Origin: Sedimentisphaerales bacterium
Lineage (GTDB): Bacteria; Planctomycetota; Phycisphaerae; Sedimentisphaerales; SM23-30
DNA length: 64,000 bases
Direction: 5' to 3'
NCBI GenBank assembly: GCA_016928435.1
Contig: JAFGKT010000048.1
Span: 116,838 to 180,837 of the forward strand
The notes below the pieces were generated by a model. The model was not told the origin of the DNA, did no database searches, and worked only from the letters and a program-made list of their open reading frames with translations. This document shows, piece after piece, positions 49,293 to 59,846 of the stretch; within the stretch, counting starts at the first letter, position 1, and the number at the start of each line of letters is the position of its first letter. The position numbers and the translations under genes were made by a program.

Positions 49293-52200
49293 TTAGTGCC
49301 GCTGCAATTGTCTTTCAGCTATCCAGCAGTATAGTACAGGCACCACCAATATCGACAGCAATGCCACAAGCATGCCGCCGAAACTTGGTATCGCCATGGG
49401 TACCATCACGTCACTGCCGCGTCCTTGGCTGGTTAATACCGGCAGCAGGGCCAAAACCGTCGTGGCCGTTGTCATAAGGCACGGGCGAATACGACGCTTA
49501 CCCGCGGCTAACGTAGCATCACGAACTTCTGTTATATTTTGCGGTTTTCTGTCTCGGAACAACTGCTCCAGATACGTACATTGCACCACACCGTCATCCG
49601 TGGCAATGCCGAACAACGCCAGGAACCCCACCCACACCGCGACGCTCAGATGCACTTGATGCACTTGAAATGTCTCTCGTAAAGACACGCCGAAAATATG
49701 TAGATTCAAAAACCAATCCTGGCTGTACATCCATAGCAGGATAAAGCCTCCGCTCCACGCTACCAGAATTCCGGAAAACGTCAAAAGCGTTGTACTCATA
49801 CGACGAAACTGCAGATACAGTATCAAGAAAATCAGCAGCAGCGCCAAAGGCAGTACAATCATCAACACGCGTCTTGCCTGTAATTGCGCTTCATATGTCC
49901 CAGCGAACACAAACGTTATACCTGCTGGGATCACTAATTCCCCGGCTGCGCGTTTTTCATCCAAGTACTGCCGAGCGGCTTCCACCACGTCCACCTCCGC
50001 GTAACCAGGCAACTTATCGAACAAAACATATCCGACGGGAAAAGTGTTTTCTCCGCGGATCACCTGCGGTCCGCGCACATAGCGAATCTCCGCGACTTCA
50101 GACAACGGAATCTGAGTACCATCCATCGCTGGTACCAAAATACGATTCATCGCTTCGATATTATCCCGCAGCTCTCTTTGGTAGCGAACGCGCACGCCGA
50201 ACCGTTCTCGACCCATTACCGCGTTAGTCAGCGTGCGGCCACCTATTGCTGTCTCCAATACCCGCTGAAACATTTGCATCTCAATGCCGTAACGCGCCAA
50301 CGCCTCTCGACTCGGTTCAATCTCCAAATAAGGCTTTCCTACCACCCGATCCGCGTTCACCGTTGCCGCGTCTATTTGCGGCACTTCGCGCAAAAATCGT
50401 TCTATCTGCAAGCCTACCTCTTCGATTTCTTGCAGATTGCTGCCTTGTATCCGCACGCCCATCGGCGAACGCATTCCACTTTGCAGCATAACCAATCGCG
50501 CAGCAATGGGTTGTAAAGGCGGCGCGCCGGTTACGCCCAACATATGACCGGCCTGAGTGATTTCGCGCCAAATGTCATCAGGCGTATGAATATGATCGCG
50601 CCATTGTCTAAAAGGTCTGCCGTTGTCGTCCTGTATTAGCTGGCCCGATTCGTCGCGAACGAAATCCCCAAGCTCTTGATCGTACCGAAACAAAACCCGC
50701 CTGCCGTTCGCGTCGGTAATGTATTCTGATTTGTAGTTAATGACGGTTTCGATCATTGATATTGGGGCTGGGTCCAACGCGGTTTCCGCGCGTCCTAGTT
50801 TGCCCACTACCGATTCGACTTCCGGTATCGCTCGGAACGCCCTGTCCTGTTGTGACATAATGTCTAGTACTTCGCCGATGGACGCGTGAACCATAGTCGT
50901 GGGCATAAACAAAAACGAACCTTCATCCAACGGCGGCATTAACTCTCGTCCCAAGCCAGGGAATTCCTCCTGCCCACGAATCCAAAACGACGTTGAATGC
51001 AAACTCTCCTCTTGAACCCCCATAGCCTGCACAAGTTGAGACACCGGACTCATCATTCGCCTGAATCCTAACCAAGCGAAGGCGCCAAAAAGAATCAGCA
51101 ATAACATAAATGACAAAAACAGTTTCTTGTGACGCAAACACCAATTTAGTATTCGTGGATACAGTGATTGATAGAACTTAAAGAACAACAGTACCATTCC
51201 TACCATCAACGCCACGGCAATAAAATTGCGCAATTCGCCATGCGCTGCGCCAAGAAGCTGCCAATGCCCGCTTAGCAACAGCCCCAACAACACAACAATC
51301 GCAGCCAAACCCAACCAACCAAATATTTTTTGTATTCTTGTAGGCAAGCGGTGTTCCACCATCTTATAGGCCGCAAATGCCAGCAGCAGCAAGCCCGCTA
51401 GAGCTGCTATCGTCGAAGCGATACGCCAACTATAGCCGATCACACCTATCGCTATGATGGCTAACATAATATACAGACAATATCTGAGCCATGATTTCCG
51501 CGTCCGGCTGCCGAAGATCACATAAATGGCCGGCGGAATCACCGTGAGAGCCAAAATAATCGAAGCGATCAACGCAAAGGTTTTCGTGAACGCCAAAGGC
51601 CGAAACAGTTTTCCGGAAGCGCCGCTCATAAAAAAGACCGGCAAAAAGCTAATTACCGTCGTCGCTACCGCTGTCAGAACCGCGCCGCCTACCTCGCTTG
51701 AACCGCGATGAATCACCTCTAATCGACTTACTCCATCCGGCGCTTCTTCCAATCGTCTCACCACGTTTTCACATACCACTATCCCCATATCCACTATCGT
51801 GCCGATAGCAATGGCGATTCCGCTAAGTGAAACGATGTTCGCATCCACTCCGAAAACTTTCATCGCCAAGAAACACAACAGCACAGACAAAGGCAGCATA
51901 CTACCAACCACCAAACTGCTGCGCAGATGCAGCAACATTACAATCACCACCACCAGCGTAATAAGAATCTCACCTGTAAGTGCCGTACTCAAAGTTCCCA
52001 GAGTTTCGTGTATCAGTCCGGTTCGATCATAAAACGGAACGATCGTCACCTGGCTGGTGTTCACCCATCTCGGCCACTCCTCCCGGGGCAATGATCGCAA
52101 ATGCGTGAGCCATTGTCCCTGGTTCAATACGTCGTCCACATACGCTTCAAACCCCGCGGCCTGGGCGTAAGCTTCCACCTCGGTCCGACGGACAATACTG

Positions 52201-53267
52201 TTATCGATTACCACCTTAACCGGCAAAGAAGGCGTGATCTCAGCAATTGCTTCTTTCACATTGTTGATTACTTCCAACGGATTAGCGCCGTATCGTGCAA
52301 CTACCACTGCGCCTACCGTTTCGGCACCGTCTTTGTCCAGCGCTCCCCGGCGCACGGCCGGTCCCAATGACACGTTCGAAACTTGCCCAACCGTAATAGG
52401 TATATGGTTACGCGAAGTTATAACCGATTCCTCGATATCGCTTAATCCGTCGATGAACCCTCGTCCGCGAATCAGATACTCCACCCCGTTCAGTTCAATG
52501 TTCCCAGCTCCCACGTCAATATTAGAATTCGCCACTGCCGCTTCAACTTGCGGCAATGTTACCCCATAAACCCGCATTATATCCGGATCGATATCAACTT
52601 GGTATTCACGTACAAACCCTCCTACCGACGCCACCTCACTTACGCCTTGAGCCTTGAGCAATCCATAACGAACATACCAATCTTGAATCGTTCGCAGTTG
52701 TTCCAAATCCCAACCACCTATGGGATTACCTTCCGGGTCGCGACCTTCTAAAGTGTACCAGAATATCTGTCCCAAAGCTGTGGCGTCCGGTCCTAACGTG
52801 GCAGAAACTCCCTCCGGCAACAAACCAACCGGCAGACTATTGAGCTTTTCCAATATGCGTGAACGCGACCAATAGAAATCGACATCCTCATCGAATATCA
52901 TCTGCACCAGCGAAAACCCGAACATCGACTTCGACCTTATCGTCCGCACTCCCGGCACCCCCAACAACGACACCGTCAACGGATATGTTATTTGATCTTC
53001 CACGTCCTGCGGCGAGCGCCCGGGCCAGGCGCTGAAAACTATCTGCTGATTCTCCCCGATATCCGGGATCGCATCGACCGCCACTGGATCTCGCGGCAAC
53101 GGTCCGGACCAGTCAAACGGCGCCACCATATACCCGCCCACCACCGTCAAAACCAACAACAGCAATATAACCAAACGATTGACCAAGCAAAACCGGATCA
53201 ATCGTCCGATCAAACCGGATTGCTCAGGCGTGGTCTTACTATAATCTTCTTGTGGGTTTGATTCCAT
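49293..53267 (-). CDS. cusA: heavy-metal RND efflux pump, CusA type, with large insertions
   Basis: A 1324-residue inner-membrane pump driven by protons, exporting Cu(I)/Ag(I) through the CusCBA-type channel. LIGRLIRFCLVNRLVILLLL, DPVAVDAIPDIGENQQIVFS, RTIRSKSMFGFSLVQMIF and GIAIAIGTIVDMGIVVCENV (proton-relay Asp/Glu helix) are HME-RND marks; RLVMLQSGMRSPMG carries a Met cluster near the periplasmic metal site. It is about 280 residues longer than E. coli CusA: extra membrane helices near 590-700 and a charged periplasmic insert ITDANGRRVLFRYDQELGDF near 860. Start is 2 bases after the cusB stop. Confidence 0.92.
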   Translation of the reverse strand: MESNPQEDYSKTTPEQSGLIGRLIRFCLVNRLVILLLLVLTVVGGYMVAPFDWSGPLPRDPVAVDAIPDIGENQQIVFSAWPGRSPQDVEDQITYPLTVSLLGVPGVRTIRSKSMFGFSLVQMIFDEDVDFYWSRSRILEKLNSLPVGLLPEGVSATLGPDATALGQIFWYTLEGRDPEGNPIGGWDLEQLRTIQDWYVRYGLLKAQGVSEVASVGGFVREYQVDIDPDIMRVYGVTLPQVEAAVANSNIDVGAGNIELNGVEYLIRGRGFIDGLSDIEESVITSRNHIPITVGQVSNVSLGPAVRRGALDKDGAETVGAVVVARYGANPLEVINNVKEAIAEITPSLPVKVVIDNSIVRRTEVEAYAQAAGFEAYVDDVLNQGQWLTHLRSLPREEWPRWVNTSQVTIVPFYDRTGLIHETLGTLSTALTGEILITLVVVIVMLLHLRSSLVVGSMLPLSVLLCFLAMKVFGVDANIVSLSGIAIAIGTIVDMGIVVCENVVRRLEEAPDGVSRLEVIHRGSSEVGGAVLTAVATTVISFLPVFFMSGASGKLFRPLAFTKTFALIASIILALTVIPPAIYVIFGSRTRKSWLRYCLYIMLAIIAIGVIGYSWRIASTIAALAGLLLLAFAAYKMVEHRLPTRIQKIFGWLGLAAIVVLLGLLLSGHWQLLGAAHGELRNFIAVALMVGMVLLFFKFYQSLYPRILNWCLRHKKLFLSFMLLLILFGAFAWLGFRRMMSPVSQLVQAMGVQEESLHSTSFWIRGQEEFPGLGRELMPPLDEGSFLFMPTTMVHASIGEVLDIMSQQDRAFRAIPEVESVVGKLGRAETALDPAPISMIETVINYKSEYITDANGRRVLFRYDQELGDFVRDESGQLIQDDNGRPFRQWRDHIHTPDDIWREITQAGHMLGVTGAPPLQPIAARLVMLQSGMRSPMGVRIQGSNLQEIEEVGLQIERFLREVPQIDAATVNADRVVGKPYLEIEPSREALARYGIEMQMFQRVLETAIGGRTLTNAVMGRERFGVRVRYQRELRDNIEAMNRILVPAMDGTQIPLSEVAEIRYVRGPQVIRGENTFPVGYVLFDKLPGYAEVDVVEAARQYLDEKRAAGELVIPAGITFVFAGTYEAQLQARRVLMIVLPLALLLIFLILYLQFRRMSTTLLTFSGILVAWSGGFILLWMYSQDWFLNLHIFGVSLRETFQVHQVHLSVAVWVGFLALFGIATDDGVVQCTYLEQLFRDRKPQNITEVRDATLAAGKRRIRPCLMTTATTVLALLPVLTSQGRGSDVMVPMAIPSFGGMLVALLSILVVPVLYCWIAERQLQRH

Positions 53268-53269
53268 AC

Positions 53270-55156
53270 TCAGTGAACATGCTCCTCGGGTACTCTAGGT
53301 GTATCTGTCCGACTGCGGGCAGCGTTATCCACCAAACCAAAATATACCTGCAGCAGATTGGCATTATGCGTCAATGACTCAGCGACATATTGTCGTTCCT
53401 CCGCGGATTGTGCATTTCTGCCTTGGACGATGTCATTGGTTAATCGCATTTCCAGCTCACGCCACAACCTTGCCGCATCTCCAGTAAGCACTTCATCTTC
53501 AATAGCAGCTATTCGAGCTTCCAGTTCATCCCAATCCGCTTGAGACGCTTGCCCATCTGCTGCGTTCAATTCCGCTGCCACCGCCAAGGCGTGTTGAGCT
53601 AGTCGATTCAATCTTAGCCGCATCAATGCATCGACCTGCGTTGCATCCAACGGTTCCACCGGCAAAGTCTCCATAATCACTTCGCTAGGCGTCTGTCCTT
53701 GCGAAGGCATCGACATCATGCTCGGTGCCCCGCGCAACTGCAAAGCGCTGTCGATCTGAAAATTGCCTCTGGTAACCACCATTTCGCCTTGCCGCAATCC
53801 GCTGCGTACCAGATAATAATCACCGGCCCGCGGGCCCAATACTACTTCGCGTCCTTCAAATCGCGCGCCGTGATCCGTCTCACTGCGCACATATACTATC
53901 GCTCGTTCACCTGTAATCAGCGCCGCTGAGACCGGAATCAGCAGAGGCGCCTCATTCGGATCCAACACGGCGCTGGTGTAGCCCAACGATTCGGCCGGGA
54001 CCAAAGGCATATAACAGATCGGGCATTGGCCGTCACTGTCTTCGACCACATCAGGATGCATCGGACAGATAAACTTGCCCGCCAGGTTCACATCCATGAC
54101 CTGCCCGCGGCCCGCTATTTCACTTTGCACCGTCGCCCGGACAAACATCCCGGGCTTGAACCATCCTTCAGCATTGTCCGCATTCACCCGCACGCGCACC
54201 GTTCGGCTGGGCTGGGTCACAATTGGATCGATATACGATATCGTCCCGCTGAAACTTTCCCCCGGATACGCCAACAATTCAAAATCGACTGCCTGTCCGT
54301 AACGCAGCCACATTAGATCGGATTCATACGCATTGAGCATAACCCATACGCTCGACAAATCGGCGATCGTATATATCCGCGTTCCGGTATTGACATACAT
54401 CCCTTCCATAGCGTCTTTATGGATCACAATTCCCGATGCCGGAGCGTTAATTGTCAAACGGTCCGATGCTGTCCCGCGCTGCTCTATCTCAGCAACCTGG
54501 TCCGTTGTCAATCCAAACAATCGCAGCTTCTCTCGTGCCGCGGCCAAAGTCGATTGGTTAACATCGCGCAGCAGGTCATTGCCGCTGTTGGCTCCTGTCA
54601 ACTCCAAGGCCTGGAGCAATTCCTCTTGAGCGCTTAGCAGTTCCGGGCTGTATAATGCTACCATATGATCCCCCCGAGTGACCGGTACTCCCGTATAATC
54701 CACAAACAAATCCTCGATCCGTCCCGGCACCCAAGCGGTTATGTCCGCCAACTTGGTTTCATCATATTCAATCGTACCGACCATTCGCACTTGGGCCGTG
54801 GCGAAACGCCTTTGCACAGGCGCAACTTCAACATCCATCAGCGCCGCCGCCGTTGTGCTTACTGTCAAATCCCGCAGCGTTTGATCGGCGTCACTGCCGG
54901 TTTCCAGTCGAATCAATGGCATATTGCAGATCGGGCACAAACCCGGCCGAGGCAATTGCACCTGCGGATGCATTGAACACGTCCATATTACGCCTTGTTC
55001 AACCGCTGCGGTATCCTGACCTACCGGCGTTTTTTGCTCTCCGGGCCCCCACCACCTACCCAATAACACTCCGATAGCCAAGCACACAAGTATCAATAAC
55101 CAATAGTTACCTATATGACTCAAGAAACCACGCATCTTTTGCTGCCACCGGCCCAT
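53270..55156 (-). CDS. cusB: heavy-metal RND periplasmic adaptor, CusB type, with two metal-binding modules
   Basis: A 628-residue membrane fusion protein; AGGTGG precedes the ATG at 55156. One N-terminal helix, then a heavy-metal-binding module WTCSMHPQVQLPRPGLCPIC (about 58-77), the barrel-sandwich and helical hairpin (LADITAWVPGRIEDLFVDYT; ADLSSVWVMLNAYESDLMWL), a second module FICPMHPDVVEDSDGQCPIC, a beta domain and a helical tail ending VPEEHVH. Two C-x-M-H-P...C-P-x-C modules in one adaptor is uncommon to my knowledge; one is the usual number. It links pump and outer channel and delivers metal. Confidence 0.9.
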   Translation of the reverse strand: MGRWQQKMRGFLSHIGNYWLLILVCLAIGVLLGRWWGPGEQKTPVGQDTAAVEQGVIWTCSMHPQVQLPRPGLCPICNMPLIRLETGSDADQTLRDLTVSTTAAALMDVEVAPVQRRFATAQVRMVGTIEYDETKLADITAWVPGRIEDLFVDYTGVPVTRGDHMVALYSPELLSAQEELLQALELTGANSGNDLLRDVNQSTLAAAREKLRLFGLTTDQVAEIEQRGTASDRLTINAPASGIVIHKDAMEGMYVNTGTRIYTIADLSSVWVMLNAYESDLMWLRYGQAVDFELLAYPGESFSGTISYIDPIVTQPSRTVRVRVNADNAEGWFKPGMFVRATVQSEIAGRGQVMDVNLAGKFICPMHPDVVEDSDGQCPICYMPLVPAESLGYTSAVLDPNEAPLLIPVSAALITGERAIVYVRSETDHGARFEGREVVLGPRAGDYYLVRSGLRQGEMVVTRGNFQIDSALQLRGAPSMMSMPSQGQTPSEVIMETLPVEPLDATQVDALMRLRLNRLAQHALAVAAELNAADGQASQADWDELEARIAAIEDEVLTGDAARLWRELEMRLTNDIVQGRNAQSAEERQYVAESLTHNANLLQVYFGLVDNAARSRTDTPRVPEEHVH

Positions 55157-55231
55157 AAGCCCACCTCTAATAAACAAAATCTATATGACATTTGCTGTCA
55201 ACTCAACATTCACGCATAAACGCTGAAGCCA

Positions 55232-56635
55232 TTATTCTTCGTCACCCACACGCGGAATAGTCAAACCTATCATAACCTCGATCTCTGCCAGATATTTCGC
55301 TTTGTCCACCAACGCTCGCTCCCGCGCCAATTGAAACTCCAGAAGCATCCGCTCGATATCAATCAGATCATCCAAACTGGCAAGATCCGTCCGTAATTGC
55401 GTTTCGGTGGTGCACCACGATTGCTGCGCCAAGGGGATCAAGCGATCCTGGTAAAGCACAAACCGCCGTTCCGCGTCCTGATACTGATATATCAATCGCT
55501 GCAAACGCGCCTGTAATTCATTACGCAACTGCACCTGTCCGTGCAGTTGGGCCATATGGTCCGCGCGGGCTCCGCGTACTTGCTCATTTACCCGATCGCG
55601 CCATAGGGGGATATTCATGGAAACCATGGCGATAATCGGATCATTGCCGCTATCGGCGGGCCGGTTCATATTGCCGCTAACCTCGGCTGTGTCAATATAG
55701 TTTACCCCCACGGTCAGCTCGGGCCAATAATTCTGTTGGGCCAAATCGATCTGTCGGTCGGCTCGCGCTATTTCATGCTCTTGCGCCTGCAATTGCCGAT
55801 TGGATGTGCTAAGTAATTGCGCCAAAGTTGCCTCGTTCATGTAAACATCTTCCACATCGGCTGCGATATTCGTAGGCCATGCTATCGGCTCATCCAATCC
55901 CCGATTCATCGCCGCGTTAAGCCTTGCTGTGAACACACTGCGCGAATCTTCCAGCGTCGCCAACCTTTGCTCCAATCGGCTCCGATCGATCATCACGCGT
56001 ACAAAACTGGCGTAACTCTCCGCGGCCGCCTCGTAATTGGTTCGGACCACAGCTTCCAGATGTTCCAACAGTTCGACATTGCGCTGCGTTATTTCGATCT
56101 CGCGTGCCAGATAATAGCATTCATAGTAGGCTTGTTTGACTTCGCTGAGTTGTTGGGTTCGCACATCTTGATAACGTTCGCGCTGCGCCAATGCCGCTTC
56201 TTCCGCGGCTGCAGTCTGTAAGTCCAAGCTGCCCCACCTAGGCAGCGTCTGGGCCAATTCAAACGACTGACGCTGCGCCCCCACTCGCGTCTCCACCTGT
56301 TCGATGTAATAACGGTAAGTGAACCTAGGGTCGGGCAAAGTACCGGCCGGGCCTATCCGCGCCGCCGCCGACTGCCACCTATTATATGCCGCCCCTATGG
56401 CCGCGTTATGCGCCGATGCGTATGCAAGATAATCTTCCAACGCGGCGTTCTCATCCAAAATAATCTCGCTATCGCCGCCATCGCCCACCGCTTCCGCTAA
56501 GGGCGGACCATTTGGTTCAGCGAGTACATAACTCACAGTTACCTGGTTACTGGGGCAATATACAACAGCCCAAACATTGACCGCCATTGCCATCAGCCCA
56601 ACTAACAGACCGAACAAAAAAACGCTTTTAATCAT
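55232..56635 (-). CDS. cusC: TolC-family outer membrane efflux channel, CusC type
   Basis: A 467-residue outer membrane factor. GAGGGG precedes the ATG at 56635, which gives a clean signal peptide (KSVFLFGLLVGLMAMAVNVW). Two repeats of long amphipathic helices follow: ALEDYLAYASAHNAAIGAAY...SFELAQTLPRWGSLDLQTA and the second from STSNRQLQAQEHEIARADRQ with ELTVGVNYIDTAEVSG and MVSMNIPLW strands. It forms the trimeric exit duct. First gene of the cusC-cusB-cusA operon. Confidence 0.88.
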   Translation of the reverse strand: MIKSVFLFGLLVGLMAMAVNVWAVVYCPSNQVTVSYVLAEPNGPPLAEAVGDGGDSEIILDENAALEDYLAYASAHNAAIGAAYNRWQSAAARIGPAGTLPDPRFTYRYYIEQVETRVGAQRQSFELAQTLPRWGSLDLQTAAAEEAALAQRERYQDVRTQQLSEVKQAYYECYYLAREIEITQRNVELLEHLEAVVRTNYEAAAESYASFVRVMIDRSRLEQRLATLEDSRSVFTARLNAAMNRGLDEPIAWPTNIAADVEDVYMNEATLAQLLSTSNRQLQAQEHEIARADRQIDLAQQNYWPELTVGVNYIDTAEVSGNMNRPADSGNDPIIAMVSMNIPLWRDRVNEQVRGARADHMAQLHGQVQLRNELQARLQRLIYQYQDAERRFVLYQDRLIPLAQQSWCTTETQLRTDLASLDDLIDIERMLLEFQLARERALVDKAKYLAEIEVMIGLTIPRVGDEE

Positions 56636-56880
56636 ATACCCCTCAGCAACAATATTTTGAGTATAGGTTCCCTGGGAATTTGCATTGAAACAATCTTGGC
56701 ACTCCACCTACTTGGCCCAACACATTCATACTAGAGTACGATCCGCCATAAAGCAAGCAATCTTAGCCTCCCTTATCTGTATATATTTGCTTTACACAGA
56801 AACTAAGCCTAAGATTATAAATACTCGAATGTTTTAGGAAACATAGCGTACTGAAATGTACAATTATGAAAGGAATAGCT

Positions 56881-57294
56881 ATGTATCAGAAAAACCCGCT
56901 TTTAATCATGGTAATATTGGTTTTGGCTGGGTCAGTCTTTATCACTTTCACCGGATGTGATAACGATGAACAGCCTCAAGTTCCTGCATCCTCCTCCTCC
57001 GCTGGAAGCGAGTCGGAGTCTGCGTTCATCAACACTCGTTGTCCTATTATGCCTCAGCATGCCATAGATCCTGAAAGCGTAACTGAAGATCGCGTTCGTG
57101 AATATCATGGGCAGCGTGTTGCCTTTTGTTGTTCTCAGTGCGTTGAAAGATGGGACCAAATTACCGACGAAGAAAAAGATGAATTGCTTAGCAGCGTACA
57201 AGAAATGGTTGACGGAGCTGCCGAGCAGATGCACGATATGGGGGAAGACGCCGCTGAACATATGCGGCACATGACCGAAGACGCTACCGAATAA
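56881..57294 (+). CDS. YHS/TRASH-like metal-binding lipoprotein divergent from cus operon
   Basis: A 137-residue lipoprotein. AAAGGA lies before the ATG at 56881, so the ATG five codons upstream is rejected. The lipobox TFTGC puts the lipid on Cys26. NTRCPIMPQHAIDPESV and VAFCCSQCVERWDQI form a YHS/TRASH-like module (Cys54, Cys83, Cys84, Cys87). The tail has a His/Met/acid repeat (MHDMGEDAAEHMRHMTED) suited to soft metals. Sitting back to back with the efflux operon, it probably scavenges or senses Cu or Ag at the envelope. Confidence 0.8.
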   Translation: MYQKNPLLIMVILVLAGSVFITFTGCDNDEQPQVPASSSSAGSESESAFINTRCPIMPQHAIDPESVTEDRVREYHGQRVAFCCSQCVERWDQITDEEKDELLSSVQEMVDGAAEQMHDMGEDAAEHMRHMTEDATE

Positions 57295-57534
57295 AGGCAC
57301 GATGCCCACCGCGCATCAGTGAACAGTTTTATAGACTTCGGCAGTTCGTACTCAAGATATCGGCAGCATTTGCCCCCACCGCCCAATCCGAGCGTTCCTC
57401 ATCAATCTGCTCAAACCGCATATACCAGCACTAATACTTAGTCAATAAATATCACTACCCGCTGAATCGACTACTTGTGAAATATGATGGGCCAGCAGTA
57501 TGTTTTCTTTTTAAGCTGTCAGGTTTTCGCAGTT

Positions 57535-59265
57535 TCAATTGATTATTTCCACAAGCTCATCCTCAACCAAGGCCTTGCCATGGGGATCAGGCACTAAAAT
57601 AAAGGTTTGTTCGGACTGTGGATCTGCAAATTCCGATAGCAGGATATCCAAATCCGGTTCGCCTACATACGAATCCGGTGACCATGCTTTGGCTCTGCAA
57701 GCTAAGCCATCAGGTCTGACTTGATTGTGCGGCTGGGGTCCTGTTACTGATGTTGGGTCAAGTCTGATTAGTCCAAGATGCTCCGCGGGAATTCGAGGGT
57801 TTAGTTTCGGATTGAGGCCGAAAACAATCGGACCTCTTACAACGGCAACCCTGCCTGCCTGGGCAACCTGTCCTTTGATAAGTCGAAATTCCATCGGCAT
57901 ACGCAATGTAATGATATCGCCGGCCTGCCATTTTTGAAGAATGGTAAAGTAGCCGTTCCTGGCGGTGTCCGTCTTATCTTCGCCATTTACTGAAACACCG
58001 GCATTATCGCACCATCGAGGAATTCTTAATGAGATGCTAAAGGTCGCCGGGCTCGAAGGCTTGACTGTAATCAAAACATTTCCTGAATTTGGATAATCTG
58101 TTTTCTGCTCTATCTCTACAGATAATTCCGGAGAAAGTTCCACAGTAGCTGTTGATTGAGCAAAAAGATTAACTGTAATGCCGTGATCGTTTTTGTAGTA
58201 TATGTATTCTGGCAGATCGGCGATGCCGCGGCGGTAGTTGTTGGGGCAGCAATAATTGTCTTTGTCGAAATAAGCGCGTTCGCCTTGATATGGGGAATAA
58301 TATCTCAACTTTCTACCATCAGGAGATTGGGCCGCGAATAAGGCATTGTAGATGGCGCGTTCCATGAGATCGCCGTAAATCGATGCTCCTTCGATCTGAA
58401 GAAGATTGTGCCATAGTTTGAGAAGGTAAACGGTAGCGCAGGTTTCGCCGAGCTTGAAAAAGCCTTGCTGGTTGTCGTGCCAGCATTCATGGTAACCCGC
58501 GGAACCGGTAATCAGCAAGCCTTGCTGCTTTCTAAGAAAACGCATGACTCTTTTTGATTGACTGAGCAGTTCAGCATCCCCCCGGTGCCTAAACACATCA
58601 AGCTGTTCAATACATTTACAAACATAAGCATATACATGGCCGGACACATCGGTGTGCCTTCCAACCACGATTGGATCGTCCCATTGAGAGAGCTTTCTAT
58701 CTTCAACACAGAAATTAAAATACTTATCATTATTTGTCTGTATAGACAAGGCCAGCAAAGCCTCACCTACTCCAAGAGTTGTTAAGATATCTGTCATCTC
58801 AGGAGCGGGATTTTTGCCGGGATGTTTCGACCATTCGCTGATTAGGAAGTCAGCCAGACGGATTGCCGCGGCCAGGGATTCTGCATTGCGGAATAGTTCG
58901 TAGTCGCGAGTTAAGCCGCGAATTACGAAAGCGATTTCGTGTATGTCCCACAGTTGCCAAAGCCGACTTTCAGGTTTAATGGTACCGATATAGCCATTTG
59001 GCTCTTGGGAGGATAGCAGTTCGGAAACAACGTGCTGCTTCAGCTCTAGGAGGGGTTTTTCACCGGAGTATGCCGCTAGAGCAACAAGAGCGTCGATAAG
59101 TTTTCCGGTACCGACAAAACCATCGGAAAGAGTTTTATCTTTGAAGGGTTTTATGAAATCTTCGTCAACATTGATCTTATAAAGATTATTCTTTATGGTG
59201 ACTTCGATTCGCCTACCGATTTCGCCGTCGAGTTTGATTTGGTTTGTTTTGATCGATTCAAGCAT
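57535..59265 (-). CDS. GH127-like beta-L-arabinofuranosidase (DUF1680)
   Basis: A 576-residue alpha/alpha-barrel enzyme with C-terminal beta domains. SAGYHECWHDNQQGFFKLGE carries Glu260 and, two residues from Cys276, Glu274; DNYCCPNNYRR has Cys339 and Cys340. This E...E-x-C...C-C set matches the Zn site and nucleophile Cys of Bifidobacterium HypBA1, the GH127 prototype. No signal peptide, so cytoplasmic. DUF1680 members hydrolyse L-arabinofuranose or related pectin sugars. A decayed regulator lies just upstream. Confidence 0.88.
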   Translation of the reverse strand: MLESIKTNQIKLDGEIGRRIEVTIKNNLYKINVDEDFIKPFKDKTLSDGFVGTGKLIDALVALAAYSGEKPLLELKQHVVSELLSSQEPNGYIGTIKPESRLWQLWDIHEIAFVIRGLTRDYELFRNAESLAAAIRLADFLISEWSKHPGKNPAPEMTDILTTLGVGEALLALSIQTNNDKYFNFCVEDRKLSQWDDPIVVGRHTDVSGHVYAYVCKCIEQLDVFRHRGDAELLSQSKRVMRFLRKQQGLLITGSAGYHECWHDNQQGFFKLGETCATVYLLKLWHNLLQIEGASIYGDLMERAIYNALFAAQSPDGRKLRYYSPYQGERAYFDKDNYCCPNNYRRGIADLPEYIYYKNDHGITVNLFAQSTATVELSPELSVEIEQKTDYPNSGNVLITVKPSSPATFSISLRIPRWCDNAGVSVNGEDKTDTARNGYFTILQKWQAGDIITLRMPMEFRLIKGQVAQAGRVAVVRGPIVFGLNPKLNPRIPAEHLGLIRLDPTSVTGPQPHNQVRPDGLACRAKAWSPDSYVGEPDLDILLSEFADPQSEQTFILVPDPHGKALVEDELVEIIN

Positions 59266-59298
59266 AGTAACTTTCGCGAATAACTTTTACCGTTGGTT

Positions 59299-59714
59299 TC
59301 ATCTTTTGGATAGATCGCCCAATTCTTGAGTGCTGCCTAGATCTTCTTGGGCCTTTTCGAGATGAAGGCGCATGGCCTCACCGGCTTTGTCCGGATTCTT
59401 TGCAATAATAGCCTCTAGGATCGCTTGGTGACCGTTAATAGCCCTTTGTGTAGCTCTATTTCGCATTGTCTCTCTACGAGATTTACGCAACAATTCCGAA
59501 AGCGGCTCAAGCATAATCTTGAAGATAATATTCCCACTTGCTTCTAAAAGATACTGTGAAATTCGAAGTCCTTCTCGACACACAAGGCTAAATCTTCCGC
59601 GTCATTGGCCATCGCATCAATTGTTTCCTGCATCCTAGTTATGTGAAACTGCTTCGCCCCCCTGTTCGCAATCGCCAAATCCTTACTAAATCTAGCGTTA
59701 GGCTCCAGAATCAA
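59299..59714 (-). pseudogene. decayed GntR (FadR-type) regulator, FCD domain only
   Basis: Two overlapping frames together spell one FCD effector domain: RMQETIDAMANDAEDLALCV then EKDFEFHSI in the first, and LLEASGNIIFKIMLEPLSEL ... NGHQAILEAIIAKNPDKAGE in the second. The frame changes at a TTTT run near 59560 (one extra T would restore it). No winged-helix DNA-binding domain is found upstream, where the sequence runs into AT-rich DNA, so the protein would be both truncated and shifted. A sequencing slip could explain the shift but not the missing N-terminus. Confidence 0.7.
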
Positions 59715-59846
59715 GTTGTTAATTTTTCTCTTGGGTGAACACAATATTACAGTAAGATATCTATATATGTTTGTCAAAGAGAAATTGATCGTCACATTCC
59801 CCCATACAACACCGTTGAATATCTCCAGATAGCAGATAGCCTAGAT

